Assembly: GCF_014651015.1 (NCBI RefSeq)
Contig: NZ_BMWB01000038.1
Span: 1-51,824, forward strand
DNA length: 51,824 nt
Origin: Streptomyces xantholiticus
Lineage (GTDB): Bacteria; Actinomycetota; Actinomycetes; Streptomycetales; Streptomycetaceae
Reading direction: 5' to 3'
Shown: piece after piece, positions 16,917-25,744 of the stretch
How positions within the stretch are numbered: the stretch's first letter is position 1
How the letters are laid out: every line of letters begins with the position of its first letter
Program-made: the position numbers and the translations under genes
Notes under the pieces: generated by a model
Seen by the model: only the letters and a program-made list of their open reading frames with translations
The model's database searches: none
What the model was told of the DNA's origin: nothing

Positions 16917-17135
16917 ATGAACGAGCCCGTCGCCCCCGCCACCGGCACCACCCCCAACTCCACCGAGACCGCGCCCTCGTGCTGCGGACCGGCCCCCGCA
17001 CCGCCCGCCGATGCGACCGCTCCGGCCGAGTCCTCCCCGTGCTGCGGCAGCAGCGAGGGCGCGAAGGCGGCCGGAGCCTGCTGCGACCCGGCGGCCCAGC
17101 GCGAAGCCGTCGCCACCGGCACCGGCTGCTGCTGA
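16917..17135 (+). CDS. Cysteine-rich 72-residue peptide of the arsenic-type operon
   Basis: A 73-codon gene from ATG 16917 with GAGGAG 6 bases upstream. The peptide is low-complexity (Ala, Pro, Thr, Ser) but holds four adjacent cysteine pairs in order: SCCGPA, PCCGSSEG, ACCDPAA and a terminal GTGCC. No other cysteines occur. Regular vicinal CC pairs are well suited to bind trivalent arsenic, antimony or soft metals, so a metallochaperone or metal-buffer role is inferred. It is the first gene of a rightward operon behind the ArsR-type operators, 48 bases before a flavoprotein that itself ends in cysteine motifs. No named family is recognised. Confidence 0.75.
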   Translation: MNEPVAPATGTTPNSTETAPSCCGPAPAPPADATAPAESSPCCGSSEGAKAAGACCDPAAQREAVATGTGCC

Positions 17136-17183
17136 CAAGCCGACCCCCACCCACGCCCCTTTGTACGAGTCCGGAGACATGTG

Positions 17184-18542
17184 ATGAGTGAGAGCCCCAC
17201 CGTCCACCTGCCCGTCGTCGTGATCGGAGCCGGTCCCGCCGGCCTGGCCGCTGCCGCCCGCCTGATCGAGTACGGCCTCGAGCCGCTGGTGCTGGAGGCC
17301 GGAACGGCCGCTGGCGCCGCGGTGCGCGAGTGGAGCCACGTACGCCTGTTCTCCATGTGGGGCGAGCTCACCGACCCGGCCGCGGAGAAGCTGCTGGCCC
17401 CGACCGGCTGGGTGAAGCCGGACGCATCCACCTACCCGTCCGGCGGGGACTGGGCCGAGCAGTACCTCCAGCCCCTGGCCGAGGTCCTTGGCGAGCGCGT
17501 CCGCTTTGGCGCCACCGTCACCGGGGTCTCCCGCACCGGCCGCGACCGGATCGTGGACGCCGACCGCGAAGCACAGCCCTTCGTCGTGCACTTCGCCACT
17601 GCGGACGGCGGTGAGGAGAGGGTCTTCGCCCGCGCTGTCATCGACGCCTCCGGCACTTGGACCACGCCCAGCCCCGCCGGCGCCAGCGGCTTGCCCGCCC
17701 TCGGGGAGAAGGCAGCCGCCGACCGCATCACCTACCGCGTCCCCGACCTGAAGAACCCGGCCGTCCGCGCCCGCTACGCCGGCAAGCGCACGGCCGTCAT
17801 CGGGTCCGGCGCCTCCGCCTTCACCGCATTGGCCACGCTCGCCGACCTCGCCGAGGCCGAGCCGGGCACGCGCGCGGTGTGGATCCTGCGACGCGGCATC
17901 AGCGGCTCCACGTTCGGCGGCGGCGATGCCGACCAGCTGCCCGCCCGCGGCGCCCTCGGGCTCGCCGCGAAGGCCGCCGTCGACAACGGGCACGCGGACG
18001 CAGTCACCGGCTTTCGCACCGAGGCGATCGAGCGGACGGCCGACGGCCGCCTGGTCCTGGTCGGTGAGGACGGCCGGCGCCTGGACCCGGTGGACGAGGT
18101 CATCGTGCTGACCGGCCTGCGCCCGGACCTGTCGTTCCTGTCCGAGATCCGCCTCGGTCTCGACGAGCGCCTCCAGGCCCCGGTCGAGCTGGCGCCGCTG
18201 ATCGACCCCAACCAGCACTCGTGCGGCACCGTCTACCCGCACGGCCACCGCGAGCTGTCCCACCCCGAACCGGGCGTCTATCTGGTCGGCATGAAGTCCT
18301 ACGGCCGCGCGCCCACGTTCCTGGCCATGACCGGATACGAGCAGGTCCGCTCCGTCGCCGCGGCCATCGCCGGCGACCTGGAAGCCGCCGAGCGCGTCGA
18401 ACTCACCCTTCCCGAGACCGGCGTCTGCGGCGGCGCCGGCCTGTTCGACCAGCCCGCTGCTGAGGAGACCAGCGGCGGAGGCTGCTGCGCTGCCCCGGCC
18501 ACCCTCACCATTGGTGCCGCCGCCTCTTCCGGCGGCTGCTGA
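17184..18542 (+). CDS. FAD/NAD(P)-dependent oxidoreductase with Cys-rich tail
   Basis: A 452-residue flavoprotein. VVVIGAGPAGLAAAARL is the FAD fold, VREWSHVRLFSMWGELTDP resembles the FxPW-like segment of related oxidoreductases, RTAVIGSGASAFTALATL is the NAD(P) fold and VIVLTGLRPDLSFL the ATG-type motif. The last 40 residues are unusual: GVCGGAGL, GGGCCAAPA and a terminal SSGGC, giving four cysteines like those of the upstream peptide. ATG 17184 is preferred to GTG 17181 because GGAG lies 7 bases upstream. The tail suggests thiol or arsenical handling. The gene sits 5 bases before the MFS gene. Confidence 0.85.
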   Translation: MSESPTVHLPVVVIGAGPAGLAAAARLIEYGLEPLVLEAGTAAGAAVREWSHVRLFSMWGELTDPAAEKLLAPTGWVKPDASTYPSGGDWAEQYLQPLAEVLGERVRFGATVTGVSRTGRDRIVDADREAQPFVVHFATADGGEERVFARAVIDASGTWTTPSPAGASGLPALGEKAAADRITYRVPDLKNPAVRARYAGKRTAVIGSGASAFTALATLADLAEAEPGTRAVWILRRGISGSTFGGGDADQLPARGALGLAAKAAVDNGHADAVTGFRTEAIERTADGRLVLVGEDGRRLDPVDEVIVLTGLRPDLSFLSEIRLGLDERLQAPVELAPLIDPNQHSCGTVYPHGHRELSHPEPGVYLVGMKSYGRAPTFLAMTGYEQVRSVAAAIAGDLEAAERVELTLPETGVCGGAGLFDQPAAEETSGGGCCAAPATLTIGAAASSGGC

Positions 18543-18547
18543 CCACC

Positions 18548-19804
18548 GTGCCGACAACCCAGGCCACCGCGGCCGCGACCGGGACGGGACTCCGATCGCG
18601 GCCGCGCGCCGTACTGCCCGCACTGTGCGCCACCCAGATCACCAGCTGGGGCATCGTCTACTACGCCTTCCCCGTCCTCAACCCCGCCATCACCGCGGCC
18701 ACCGGCTGGCCGGCCGGAGCGACGACAGCCGCGTTCTCCGCCGCCCTCCTGGTCTCCGCCCTCGCCGGGATCCACGTCGGCCGGATCCTCGACCGCCGAG
18801 GCCCGCGCACGGTCATGACCACCGGCTCGATCCTGGGCGTACTGAGCCTCCTCCTCGTGGCCGCCGCCCCCAACCTCCTCGTATTCACCGCCGGGTGGCT
18901 GCTCGCAGGGCTCGCGATGGCATCCACCTTCTACCCGCCCGCCTTCGCCGCCCTCACCCGCTGGTGGGCGCCCGACCACGTCCGCGCCCTGACGATCGTC
19001 ACCCTGGCCGGCGGCCTCGCCTCCACCGTCTTCGCACCCCTGACCGCCGCCCTGGAAAGCCACATGTCCTGGCGCGCGACCTACACGGTGCTCGCCGGGA
19101 TCCTCGCCCTCCTGACGATCCCCGCCCACGCCCTTGCACTGAAGGCACCGTGGCCCCCGGCCGCAGACGGCCCCGCCCACCCCGCCCAGGGAACAAAAGA
19201 CGTCGTGCGCAGCCGGCCGTTCTGGATGCTGGCCGCCACGCTCACACTCTCGGCGTTCGCGATGTACGCCGTCGTCATCGCGCTCGTTCCGCTCCTGCTC
19301 GAACGCGGCTACTCCACTGCGCAGGCTGCCTGGGCCCTCGGCTTGGGCGGCGTAGGACAGACCCTCGGGCGCACCATGTACGCAACGCTCGCCCGCCACA
19401 CCGGGGCGACCTTGCGCACCAGCATCCTGGTCGCGCTCGGCGGCCTCACCACCGTGGCCCTCGCAGCCATTTCCGGCCCGTACATCCTGCTGGTCATCCT
19501 CTCCGTACTGGCGGGAACGGTCCGCGGCAACCTCACCCTTCTCCAGGCCACAGCGGTCACCGACCGATGGGGCACCTCCCACTACGGACGGCTGTCCGGA
19601 CTCCTCGGCGCTCCCTCTCACACCGCGGCCGCGCTCGCTCCCTTTGCCGGAGCCGCCCTGGCCGGCCCACTCGGCGGCTACCCGCAACTGCTCGTACTGC
19701 TGGCCGCGCTGTCCGGCCTTGCAGCCACGACGGCCCTTGCCACCAGTACTCCACGCAACGCCCCAAGTTCACCCATGGGCACAGGCAGGGTCAGCGACGG
19801 CTGA
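18548..19804 (+). CDS. MFS transporter of the arsenic-type operon
   Basis: A 418-residue protein with about 12 membrane helices. Motif A appears as VGRILDRRGPRTVM after helix 2. TQITSWGIVYYAFPVLNPAI in helix 1 resembles the subgroup of MFS proteins found next to actinomycete arsenic flavoproteins. It starts at GTG 5 bases after the flavoprotein stop, so it is translationally linked. Export of the product of the two upstream genes is the simplest inference. Its 3' end overlaps by 14 bases the end of a convergent integrase remnant. Confidence 0.85.
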   Translation: MPTTQATAAATGTGLRSRPRAVLPALCATQITSWGIVYYAFPVLNPAITAATGWPAGATTAAFSAALLVSALAGIHVGRILDRRGPRTVMTTGSILGVLSLLLVAAAPNLLVFTAGWLLAGLAMASTFYPPAFAALTRWWAPDHVRALTIVTLAGGLASTVFAPLTAALESHMSWRATYTVLAGILALLTIPAHALALKAPWPPAADGPAHPAQGTKDVVRSRPFWMLAATLTLSAFAMYAVVIALVPLLLERGYSTAQAAWALGLGGVGQTLGRTMYATLARHTGATLRTSILVALGGLTTVALAAISGPYILLVILSVLAGTVRGNLTLLQATAVTDRWGTSHYGRLSGLLGAPSHTAAALAPFAGAALAGPLGGYPQLLVLLAALSGLAATTALATSTPRNAPSSPMGTGRVSDG

Positions 19805-20284
19805 GATCGGCGGCATACTCCGGGCCGAAGCCCTGGGCGTCGCGCTGCCAGTTGTCGGCGGTGCTCTGATGGAAGCCCGGAAGCCGGCTGACGACGAACG
19901 CCGGAAGCTCGGAGGCGAGCTCGATCAAAGCCGACCGGTGAACGACCTGGCACCGGATGCCGACTGCCTTAAGCCCCACCGCCAGGGCATGGGGAGTGAG
20001 GGGCATCCCGTGTGGGAACCGGGGAACAGCCACGTGGACTCGTGCACAGGAACGGTGACGGCCTTCCCCCGGCGTCTGCGGACCAGGGCACGGACGAGTT
20101 CGTCGAGAGGTTCAGGGAGAGTGACCGGTTCGCTGCCGAGCTGCAGGGTGACGGTGTGCCCGTCGTCGGTGACGTGGTGAGTGGTGAGCTGGACAATCCG
20201 GCAGAGCTGCCCGCGCCGCGAGCAGCGCGTCTGGTCCAAGCTGCGGCACACCGAGACATCCGACGCGGCTGTGGTTGGCTTCAC
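19791..20284 (-). pseudogene. Site-specific recombinase, C-terminal remnant
   Basis: The minus strand gives QLCRIVQLTTHHVTDDGHTV then LGSEPVTLPEPLDELVRALV and WLFPGSHTG, a frameshift near 20010, and MPLTPHALAVGLKAVGIR, LIELASELPAFVVSRLPGF and AADLSRR before TGA. This layout (LGSEP, WLFPG, L-x-x-LGI, ELPA-V-x-x-x-LG) is that of a streptomycete tyrosine-recombinase-like protein often carried on plasmids. The N-terminal half is missing. Confidence 0.6.
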
Positions 20285-20454
20285 CGGCCGCCCGGACCGC
20301 CCCGCCGCCCTCGTGCTTCAGCTCGCCGAACGCACCCCCGACCCGCCCTCACGGCGCCACTGTCCACCGCGCTGCGCCTGCAGGCCGCCAGGTCGCCAAC
20401 CACTCAGCCGCCCGCCCCGAGGCCTCCCACCCGATCACCAACTGGAGAGAACAA

Positions 20455-20944
20455 GTGGCCACCGTCTCCAGCACGGACACCATCGTCACCTTCGCCGCCG
20501 CCTTCGCGACCCTGTGGACCGCCCACACCGTCGGGGACCAACTGGGTACAGACCTCGGTCCAAAGCGCCGACGGGGGCCAGCACGACCGCAACCCGGGCC
20601 AGTCCAGCCGCATCGGCCGACTCGCCTGCACCCGACACGTCATCGGCCTGACCCTCACCAAGGCGCTGCTCCTGGCGCTCGCCGCCGTCGTCCTCGACCT
20701 GCCGCTGGGCCTCGCCGGAGTCACCGCCGGCCTCGGTCTGGACGCCGCCTCGCACTGGTGGGCGGACCGACGCTCCAGCCTCACCTGGCTCGCCGAGGTC
20801 ACGGGAAAGAGCGAGTTCTACAGCCTCGGCACCGGCGCCCACCCGGCGCACCCCATCACCGCAGAAGGCAAGCCCGCCGGTCACCTTGGGACGGGGGCCT
20901 ATGCGCTCGACCTCCTCTGCACCAACCAGGCCGCACTCCGATGA
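20455..20944 (+). pseudogene. DUF3307-like membrane protein, one frameshift
   Basis: From GTG 20455 (GGAGAGA 5-10 bases upstream) the frame reads TIVTFAAAFATLWTAHTVGD, shifts near 20536 where one A seems inserted, and resumes WVQTSVQSADGGQHDRN, CTRHVIGLTLTKALLLALA and SHWWADRRSSLTWLAEVTGK, ending with GTGAYALDLLCTNQAALR. The family has several membrane helices, a conserved H-W-V-Q-T motif and an LGTGAYALD motif, and is common on streptomycete plasmids. Removing one base would restore about 162 residues. Confidence 0.65.
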
Positions 20945-21261
20945 ACTCCTCGCAACAGGATTCGCGAGACATCCTCGGAGCTGGAAAGCCCAGATCAATT
21001 CGATAGCGTCCACTCGCGAGTCGACCACCTAATGGGTGCAGTCGACTGACCCGATCCTGGTCCCTCCTCGGCTGATGACGCAGAAGGCCACCCACCTCGA
21101 CGACGTCGGTGACGACATCAGCGCCGGCGAGGCCGTGAGGGCTGTCGGCCAAGCCGTCCACACCTCGAGCCAAGGGTCTCAACCGCGCGTTCGGCCTCGC
21201 CCGGCTGATCACGGCGACCCGGTGGCCCGGATGGCCCCGGTCAGCCGGGAGATGACCTGAC
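20945..21261. other. Intergenic region with a possible worn fragment
   Basis: A plus-strand stretch from 21060 reads TQKATHLDDVGDDISAGEAV and, in another frame, KGLNRAFGLARLITATRWPG, hinting at a decayed small plasmid protein. No start, ribosome-binding site or family is evident. Confidence 0.3.
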
Positions 21262-22136
21262 CTACATGTCTATCCACACCCTGGGGCCGCCCAAGTCGTA
21301 CTGAACCTTCTCGCGATCATCGACAGCCTTCTCGGGCAGGACGGCGACCTCGTCGATCCACTGCCGGACTCGCGCCTCGAAGTCCACGTGGCCGACCTCG
21401 TGGTGGGCGGCCACGTAGCGCAGGACGGGCGGCTTCTTCCACCAGTCCTTCTGGTGCAGGGCGGCCTTGCGGACGTAGATCTCGGAACCGACCGCGTTGG
21501 TATGGAAGTTCACCTCCAGGTGCTGCGGGCGGTCCGGCCCGGTCACGGCCAGCGTGTCGACGAGGCGCAAGCTCTGTCGCATGTAACGGATGTGGCGCTC
21601 GGTACGCGGAATGCCCTCATCGTCGATCTTCGCGCTCCCGCAGGAGTACCCCGCGGCCTCGAAGGCGTCGAGGACCACCTCGTGCAGCGGCGTCGCGCCG
21701 ATGCGCAGGGGGTCGCTGTCCGTCCGGTCCTCGATGCCATCGGCCTCTACCTCGGTGTAAAGAGCCAGGCGCACCCCTTGGAGCTGCCTCCCCTGCACCT
21801 CGGACACCGGGCTCTCCCACTGGAGCCGGTACCGCAGGGGCACCCGTGTCTCCTGGCCCTTCTCTACGTGAAGTGGCTGCTCACGGGGAAGTGCGCGAAC
21901 GTGTCGCCCGACTCCGTGTCGACCACGTCGCTCTTGCCGACGGCGGGTGACGCGCTGGCGACGAGCTTCACGTTGACGGTCCGCACCCTCACGTCCCGGT
22001 CGGGTGCGCGCAGCACGATCTCCCCGCGCAGCAGCCCTCCCGGCTGCAGCGCCTCGTCCGGTATGACGGTATCGATCTCCAGCGGAATCCGGGTCCCGCC
22101 GCTCCCCTTGCTGCCCAGCAGCCGTTTGAACACCAT
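21262..22136 (-). pseudogene. Spo0M-family protein, one frameshift
   Basis: From ATG 22136 the frame reads MVFKRLLGSKGSGGTRI and LQPGGLLRGEIVLRAPDRDV, an arrestin-like N-terminal beta domain typical of SpoOM (Spo0M) proteins. It hits TAG near 21864 at HFT; with one added base it continues VEKGQETRVPLRYRLQWE, ending with WIDEVAVLPEKAVDDREKVQ and RVWIDM. Total length would be about 291 residues, normal for the family. In Bacillus Spo0M affects sporulation control. The single deletion may be a true mutation or a sequencing error. Confidence 0.75.
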
Positions 22137-22434
22137 GCGCGCAGGCTAGCCGTTCACGCATCGTCAATGATCCGCGACAGCGGGTCAGCTGGGCCCGCCG
22201 TCCCTCAGAACCTCGATCGAGAAACCATCGAAGCCGGTCCCAGCGCAGCATGTAGTACGCGTAGCTGCGGCCGGTGAACGGCCGATTGTCGTCCGTACGC
22301 GCCGAGGACGGACGGCGTACCCGGGTACCTGATCTCCAGCCCGACGGCGGAGCCGACTCGAAAAACGGTTGCTCGACCCATGCTCAGGGCACTGGGTAGG
22401 CCCTGCACACCTCTCCTTGGGACTCGTGATCGCC

Positions 22435-22527
22435 ATGTCCCACGAGCCCGAGAAGGTGCAGTTAACACACCAGAGCTTCCACGTCTTCTTCCTCTTCCTG
22501 GCAGCCCTTCTCATTGCCGCACTGTGA
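22435..22527 (+). CDS. 30-residue hydrophobic peptide
   Basis: An ATG-to-TGA frame of 31 codons encodes MSHEPEKVQLTHQSFH followed by a single membrane segment VFFLFLAALLIAAL. A charged N-terminus and a C-terminal hydrophobic helix suggest a tail-anchored membrane peptide. The ribosome-binding site is weak. It precedes, by 41 bases, the zinc-motif gene at 22569, in a plasmid-gene region where small spread-type membrane peptides are common. A chance frame cannot be excluded. Confidence 0.4.
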   Translation: MSHEPEKVQLTHQSFHVFFLFLAALLIAAL

Positions 22528-22568
22528 CCCTGCCTCCCACTGCTCGCCGTTTCGAGAAAGGCCCCACC

Positions 22569-23048
22569 GTGACCAGCAGGCTGACGTTGCAGCAGGAGAT
22601 CGACGCGGCAATCGCCATCGTCCGAGTCGGACTCGACCGACTCCGCGACGCCGCAACCCGCAGCGAAGACATCGCCCCGCACGCCGCCGTCCTGGGCGCC
22701 CTGTACGACTCCCAGGCCCCGGACAACGGAGTCCTGGCGGCCGTCGGTGACATCATCGGCACCTTCACCGTCTCCATCACCGAAGTCGACGACGAACGGA
22801 TCGACCAGGTTGTGGAACTCCTGGACGAGGCCCAGGCCCACGCCCAGGACAGCACCGGCGACCGCATCCGCCGCGCACTGGAGACTATGGCACCGCTGCT
22901 GCCGCGCTGCGGCGGCTGCGGCCAACAGAAGCCGGACGTCAAGGCGATAAAGGACCCGTTCACCGAAGCCCTGTACCCGGAGGCCACCGACCACGAGACC
23001 GTCCACCTGTGCCCGCCCTGCGCCACCGCCCGGTTCGAGGAGAGCTGA
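22569..23048 (+). CDS. Hypothetical protein with C-terminal CxxC pairs
   Basis: A 159-residue acidic, helical protein starting at GTG with GAAAGG 8 bases upstream. The first 115 residues look alpha-helical (LTLQQEIDAAIAIVRVGLDR). The C-terminal part has RCGGCGQQKPD and, 35 residues on, HLCPPCATARFEES, two CxxC pairs that would bind one zinc. No family is named; similar small zinc-ribbon-tailed proteins are found on streptomycete plasmids. Its frame is intact, unlike its neighbours on both sides. Confidence 0.65.
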   Translation: MTSRLTLQQEIDAAIAIVRVGLDRLRDAATRSEDIAPHAAVLGALYDSQAPDNGVLAAVGDIIGTFTVSITEVDDERIDQVVELLDEAQAHAQDSTGDRIRRALETMAPLLPRCGGCGQQKPDVKAIKDPFTEALYPEATDHETVHLCPPCATARFEES

Positions 23049-23508
23049 CCGCGGTCCCATCGCTCCCACGGTTCCCGGCCTCCGGATCGGCGGATCGGAG
23101 GCCAAGCAAGGGCGTGCGTCCCCTCAGCGTTGGCCCCCGCCCGCGTCCATCCATGACTGTCGGTCGTCGGCGAAAGGCGTGGCTGCGAGCCGCAGGCGCG
23201 ATCGCCCTGCAAGAACTCGGCTTCGCGGAATCCATCGACGATTGCGGCACTTCCAAGGCAGCGACGACCTCCGCGGTACTTCTTCCACGTCACCTCTGAC
23301 GGGCGCCAGGAGTCGCCGACCGAGTGCGGATCGCCTCTGATCGCGTTCCCGGGATCGCGATCGAGGAAATTCGGCACCGACACCTACCGCAGCAACTGAC
23401 GGGGGCGCATGCTGTGCGCACCTGCCAGCAGATCTGTCCCCCGCCGGCAGGGAGCCGTCCCTCCCGGCCCTCCCCACGGGAGGGCCGACGCCTGCCCGAA
23501 TTCGGGTT
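23049..23508. other. Intergenic region, no supported gene
   Basis: Fragments such as RRKAWLRAAGAIALQELGFA on the plus strand look protein-like, but frames break within 100 bases and no start or family is evident. Likely worn gene remains. Confidence 0.35.
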
Positions 23509-23900
23509 CTAGTAGTGCTTTGTTAGGTTGTGTCGTAGGGCTGCCAGGGGGTGGGGTGTCGGCAGGTGGGGCAGGTGCCGGTCCAGGTGGCGAGTAGGTG
23601 TTGGAGGAGGTCCAGGGCCTGGTAGAGGGGCAGGCCCTGGCAGGGGCTTTTGGGCAGGTCCGTTGTTCGGTGAGGAACAGGTGGGCGGCGGTGACGAGTG
23701 TGACGTGGCGGTGCCAGTCGGTGAACGAGCGGCCCTCGAAGTGGTCGAGGCCGAGGCTGGTCTTGAGTTCGCGGTAGTCGTGCTCGATCCGAAGTGCGAG
23801 CAGCCGGCGCGGTCGACGGTCTCGTACAGGGCGCTGTCGGCGCCGCTGACGGCCTCGAGTTGTCGCACTGGCACACACCACGTGATCATTCCGGGGCCCT
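23509..23900 (-). pseudogene. IS701/IS4-like transposase, 3' remnant with IS end
   Basis: The minus strand reads LLALRIEHDYRELKTSLGLD and HFEGRSFTDWHRHVTLVT, the region holding the catalytic Glu (RIEHDYRELK) of IS701/IS4-type transposases, then, after a frameshift near 23655, QGLPLYQALDLLQHLLATW and CPTCRHPTPW. The frame upstream of 23820 is broken. CTAG at 23509-23512 followed by TAGTGCTTTGTTAGG probably marks the right end of the element. Only about 130 of some 400 residues remain. Confidence 0.7.
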
Positions 23901-23965
23901 CGCCATGCCCAGAGGGCAGAACCCAACCGTCACGCCTCGCGCCTGATCAGCCACCCGACAGGCTC

Positions 23966-25744
23966 TCAGCCGAGGGCCGTGGCAACACCCCTGAGCAGCA
24001 GGCCGCATCCCAGCGTCAGGACGACGACGGCCGAGGCCATCGGTGCGGTTCGGCCGACCAGCGAGAAGAGCGGGCCATGCGGTCGCAGCGCCAGCCTGCG
24101 CGTGGTGGTCTCACGCAGGCGGACCACCGCGAATCCGGCTGCCGCGAGCGTGAGCGCGAGTCCGGCACCGTAGGCGACGATCAGCAGGAACCCGAACCAG
24201 GCCTGGCCGAGAGCCGCCGCCCCCACGAGGACGACGACGGCCGAGGGACTCGGCACCAGTCCGCCGGCGAGACCCATCAGGACCACCCCACGCAGGCCGG
24301 GAGCGGGAGGGACATGCGAGTGCCCGTGCGCGTGGTGGTGACCGTGACCATGGTGGTCGTGACCATGGCGGTGACCGTGCGTGTCGCTGCTCCGGTGCCG
24401 TTGGTGCCCCTGCTGCTCGTCGTGCTCGTGACGGCGGGGCTCCCCCTGCCCACGGTCGCCGTCGTGGTGGTGGACGGTGCCTGTGGGTACGGGCGCTGCG
24501 GCGGACGGAGTCACCGCAGCGGCGTGTCCGGCGCCGGCCGCGGCCAGTGCCGGCACCCGCTCCGCGGCGGGCGCATCCGTACATCCGGCGGCCTGCGCAG
24601 GAGCATCAAGCTGCTTGCGGTCATGGCCGAGCTCGTGGCGGTGCCCGTGCCCGTGCCCGTGGTCGTGTGGTTCGCGGCGCCGTCGCCATGCCCTGCGGAC
24701 GAGCAGCAGCCCCGCGACGGCCACCAGCCCGCCGCTCACCGCCGTCAGCCAGGAGACCACCGTGGGCGCGGCCGCGGAGCCCGCGGTGATCAGCGCCCCC
24801 AGGGCGAAGACGCCCAACGTGTGCGTCAGAGTCACCGACGCACCGAGCGTGAGCACATCACGCAGCGAGGTCCGGCCGCCGGCCGTGGCGGCGGCAGCCA
24901 TCATCGTCTTGCCGTGGCCCGGTGCCAGCGCGTGCAGGGCGCCGAGGCACAGGGCCACGACGAGTGCGAACGCGGCGAAGCCGACAGTCAGCTCGTGACG
25001 GGCCACCAGCCCGGTCAGGGCCTCGGCCCAGCGGTCCGCGCCACGCGGCAGCACACCCGCCGCCGGTGATCCGTTCCTCGTCGCCTCGCTGCCGCCGTCC
25101 GCGAGGGCCGGCCCACCGAACCGGACCGTGAAGGCAGCGGCCGTGTGCTCGGGCGGAGAGGAGAGGAGGTCGTTGGGGTACGTGCTCAGCCGACGCGACA
25201 CGGACCGCTGCGGCACGTCCGAGCCATGCAGGGTCATTGCGTCACCGCGCCCAGTGATTTCCCGCCAGCCTCCCACGGTCGAGGCATCCGCGGGCCGGTA
25301 CCCGATACGGATGTCCTCGCCACCTGCCAGCGGTGCCGTCAGCTCACAGGTCACACGCAGTGTCTTCAGTCCGGCCTGCCCGGGACGCTCCTCGGCGCGC
25401 GCCCGGCCGGCCGTGACGGTGGTCCGCTCTCCTCCACCGACGACGAGCCGTGCTCCGCGCGCCGCCACGTCGCACCGCGTGCGTGCCCACGCCGACAGTT
25501 CGGCCTCGGCCGGACGGCCGTCCCCGTCGGTGTCGATGCGGGACAGTTCCTGCGCGGCGGGGATCTCCGCCAGATCCTCCACATGGTCCACGCGCAACCG
25601 GCCCGGTGAGACGACGATGCCGTCGTACTGGTTCACCGTGAAGTTCCCCAGGGGATGCGCCCCGGCTGCCCCGGCGGGCACCAACGCGAGCGCGGTGCCC
25701 GTCATGAGCACAGCCAGGGCGCCGACGGCGCTGCGGCACCTCAT
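23966..25744 (-). CDS. NicO-family nickel/cobalt transporter with His-rich loop
   Basis: A 592-residue protein. A signal peptide (to about residue 28, ...AGAHPLGNFTVNQYDG) leads to an extracytoplasmic domain of about 220 residues. The transporter part starts with LGALHALAPGHGKTMMAAA, the H-x(4)-D/G-H-type metal motif of NicO/RcnA proteins, and ends with GLVPSPSAVVVLVGAAALG. Between helices 3 and 4 is a loop of about 150 residues with dense histidines (HDHGHGHGHRHELGHD and HGHRHGHDHHGHGHHHAHGH). This suggests export or import of Ni, Co or a similar ion. ATG overlaps the TGA of the TPR gene (ATGA). Confidence 0.9.
   Translation of the reverse strand: MRCRSAVGALAVLMTGTALALVPAGAAGAHPLGNFTVNQYDGIVVSPGRLRVDHVEDLAEIPAAQELSRIDTDGDGRPAEAELSAWARTRCDVAARGARLVVGGGERTTVTAGRARAEERPGQAGLKTLRVTCELTAPLAGGEDIRIGYRPADASTVGGWREITGRGDAMTLHGSDVPQRSVSRRLSTYPNDLLSSPPEHTAAAFTVRFGGPALADGGSEATRNGSPAAGVLPRGADRWAEALTGLVARHELTVGFAAFALVVALCLGALHALAPGHGKTMMAAAATAGGRTSLRDVLTLGASVTLTHTLGVFALGALITAGSAAAPTVVSWLTAVSGGLVAVAGLLLVRRAWRRRREPHDHGHGHGHRHELGHDRKQLDAPAQAAGCTDAPAAERVPALAAAGAGHAAAVTPSAAAPVPTGTVHHHDGDRGQGEPRRHEHDEQQGHQRHRSSDTHGHRHGHDHHGHGHHHAHGHSHVPPAPGLRGVVLMGLAGGLVPSPSAVVVLVGAAALGQAWFGFLLIVAYGAGLALTLAAAGFAVVRLRETTTRRLALRPHGPLFSLVGRTAPMASAVVVLTLGCGLLLRGVATALG

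Noticed and set aside
16812..18623. Extension of the minus-strand monooxygenase frame far upstream, to 953 residues
   Set aside because: The extension is antisense to the flavoprotein and Cys-peptide genes; the family start and ribosome-binding site are at 16811.
24300..24700. Tandem repeat or CRISPR-like pattern from repeated GTGACC/CCGTG units
   Set aside because: The repeats are His/Gly/Asp codons of the NicO His-rich loop, read on the opposite strand.
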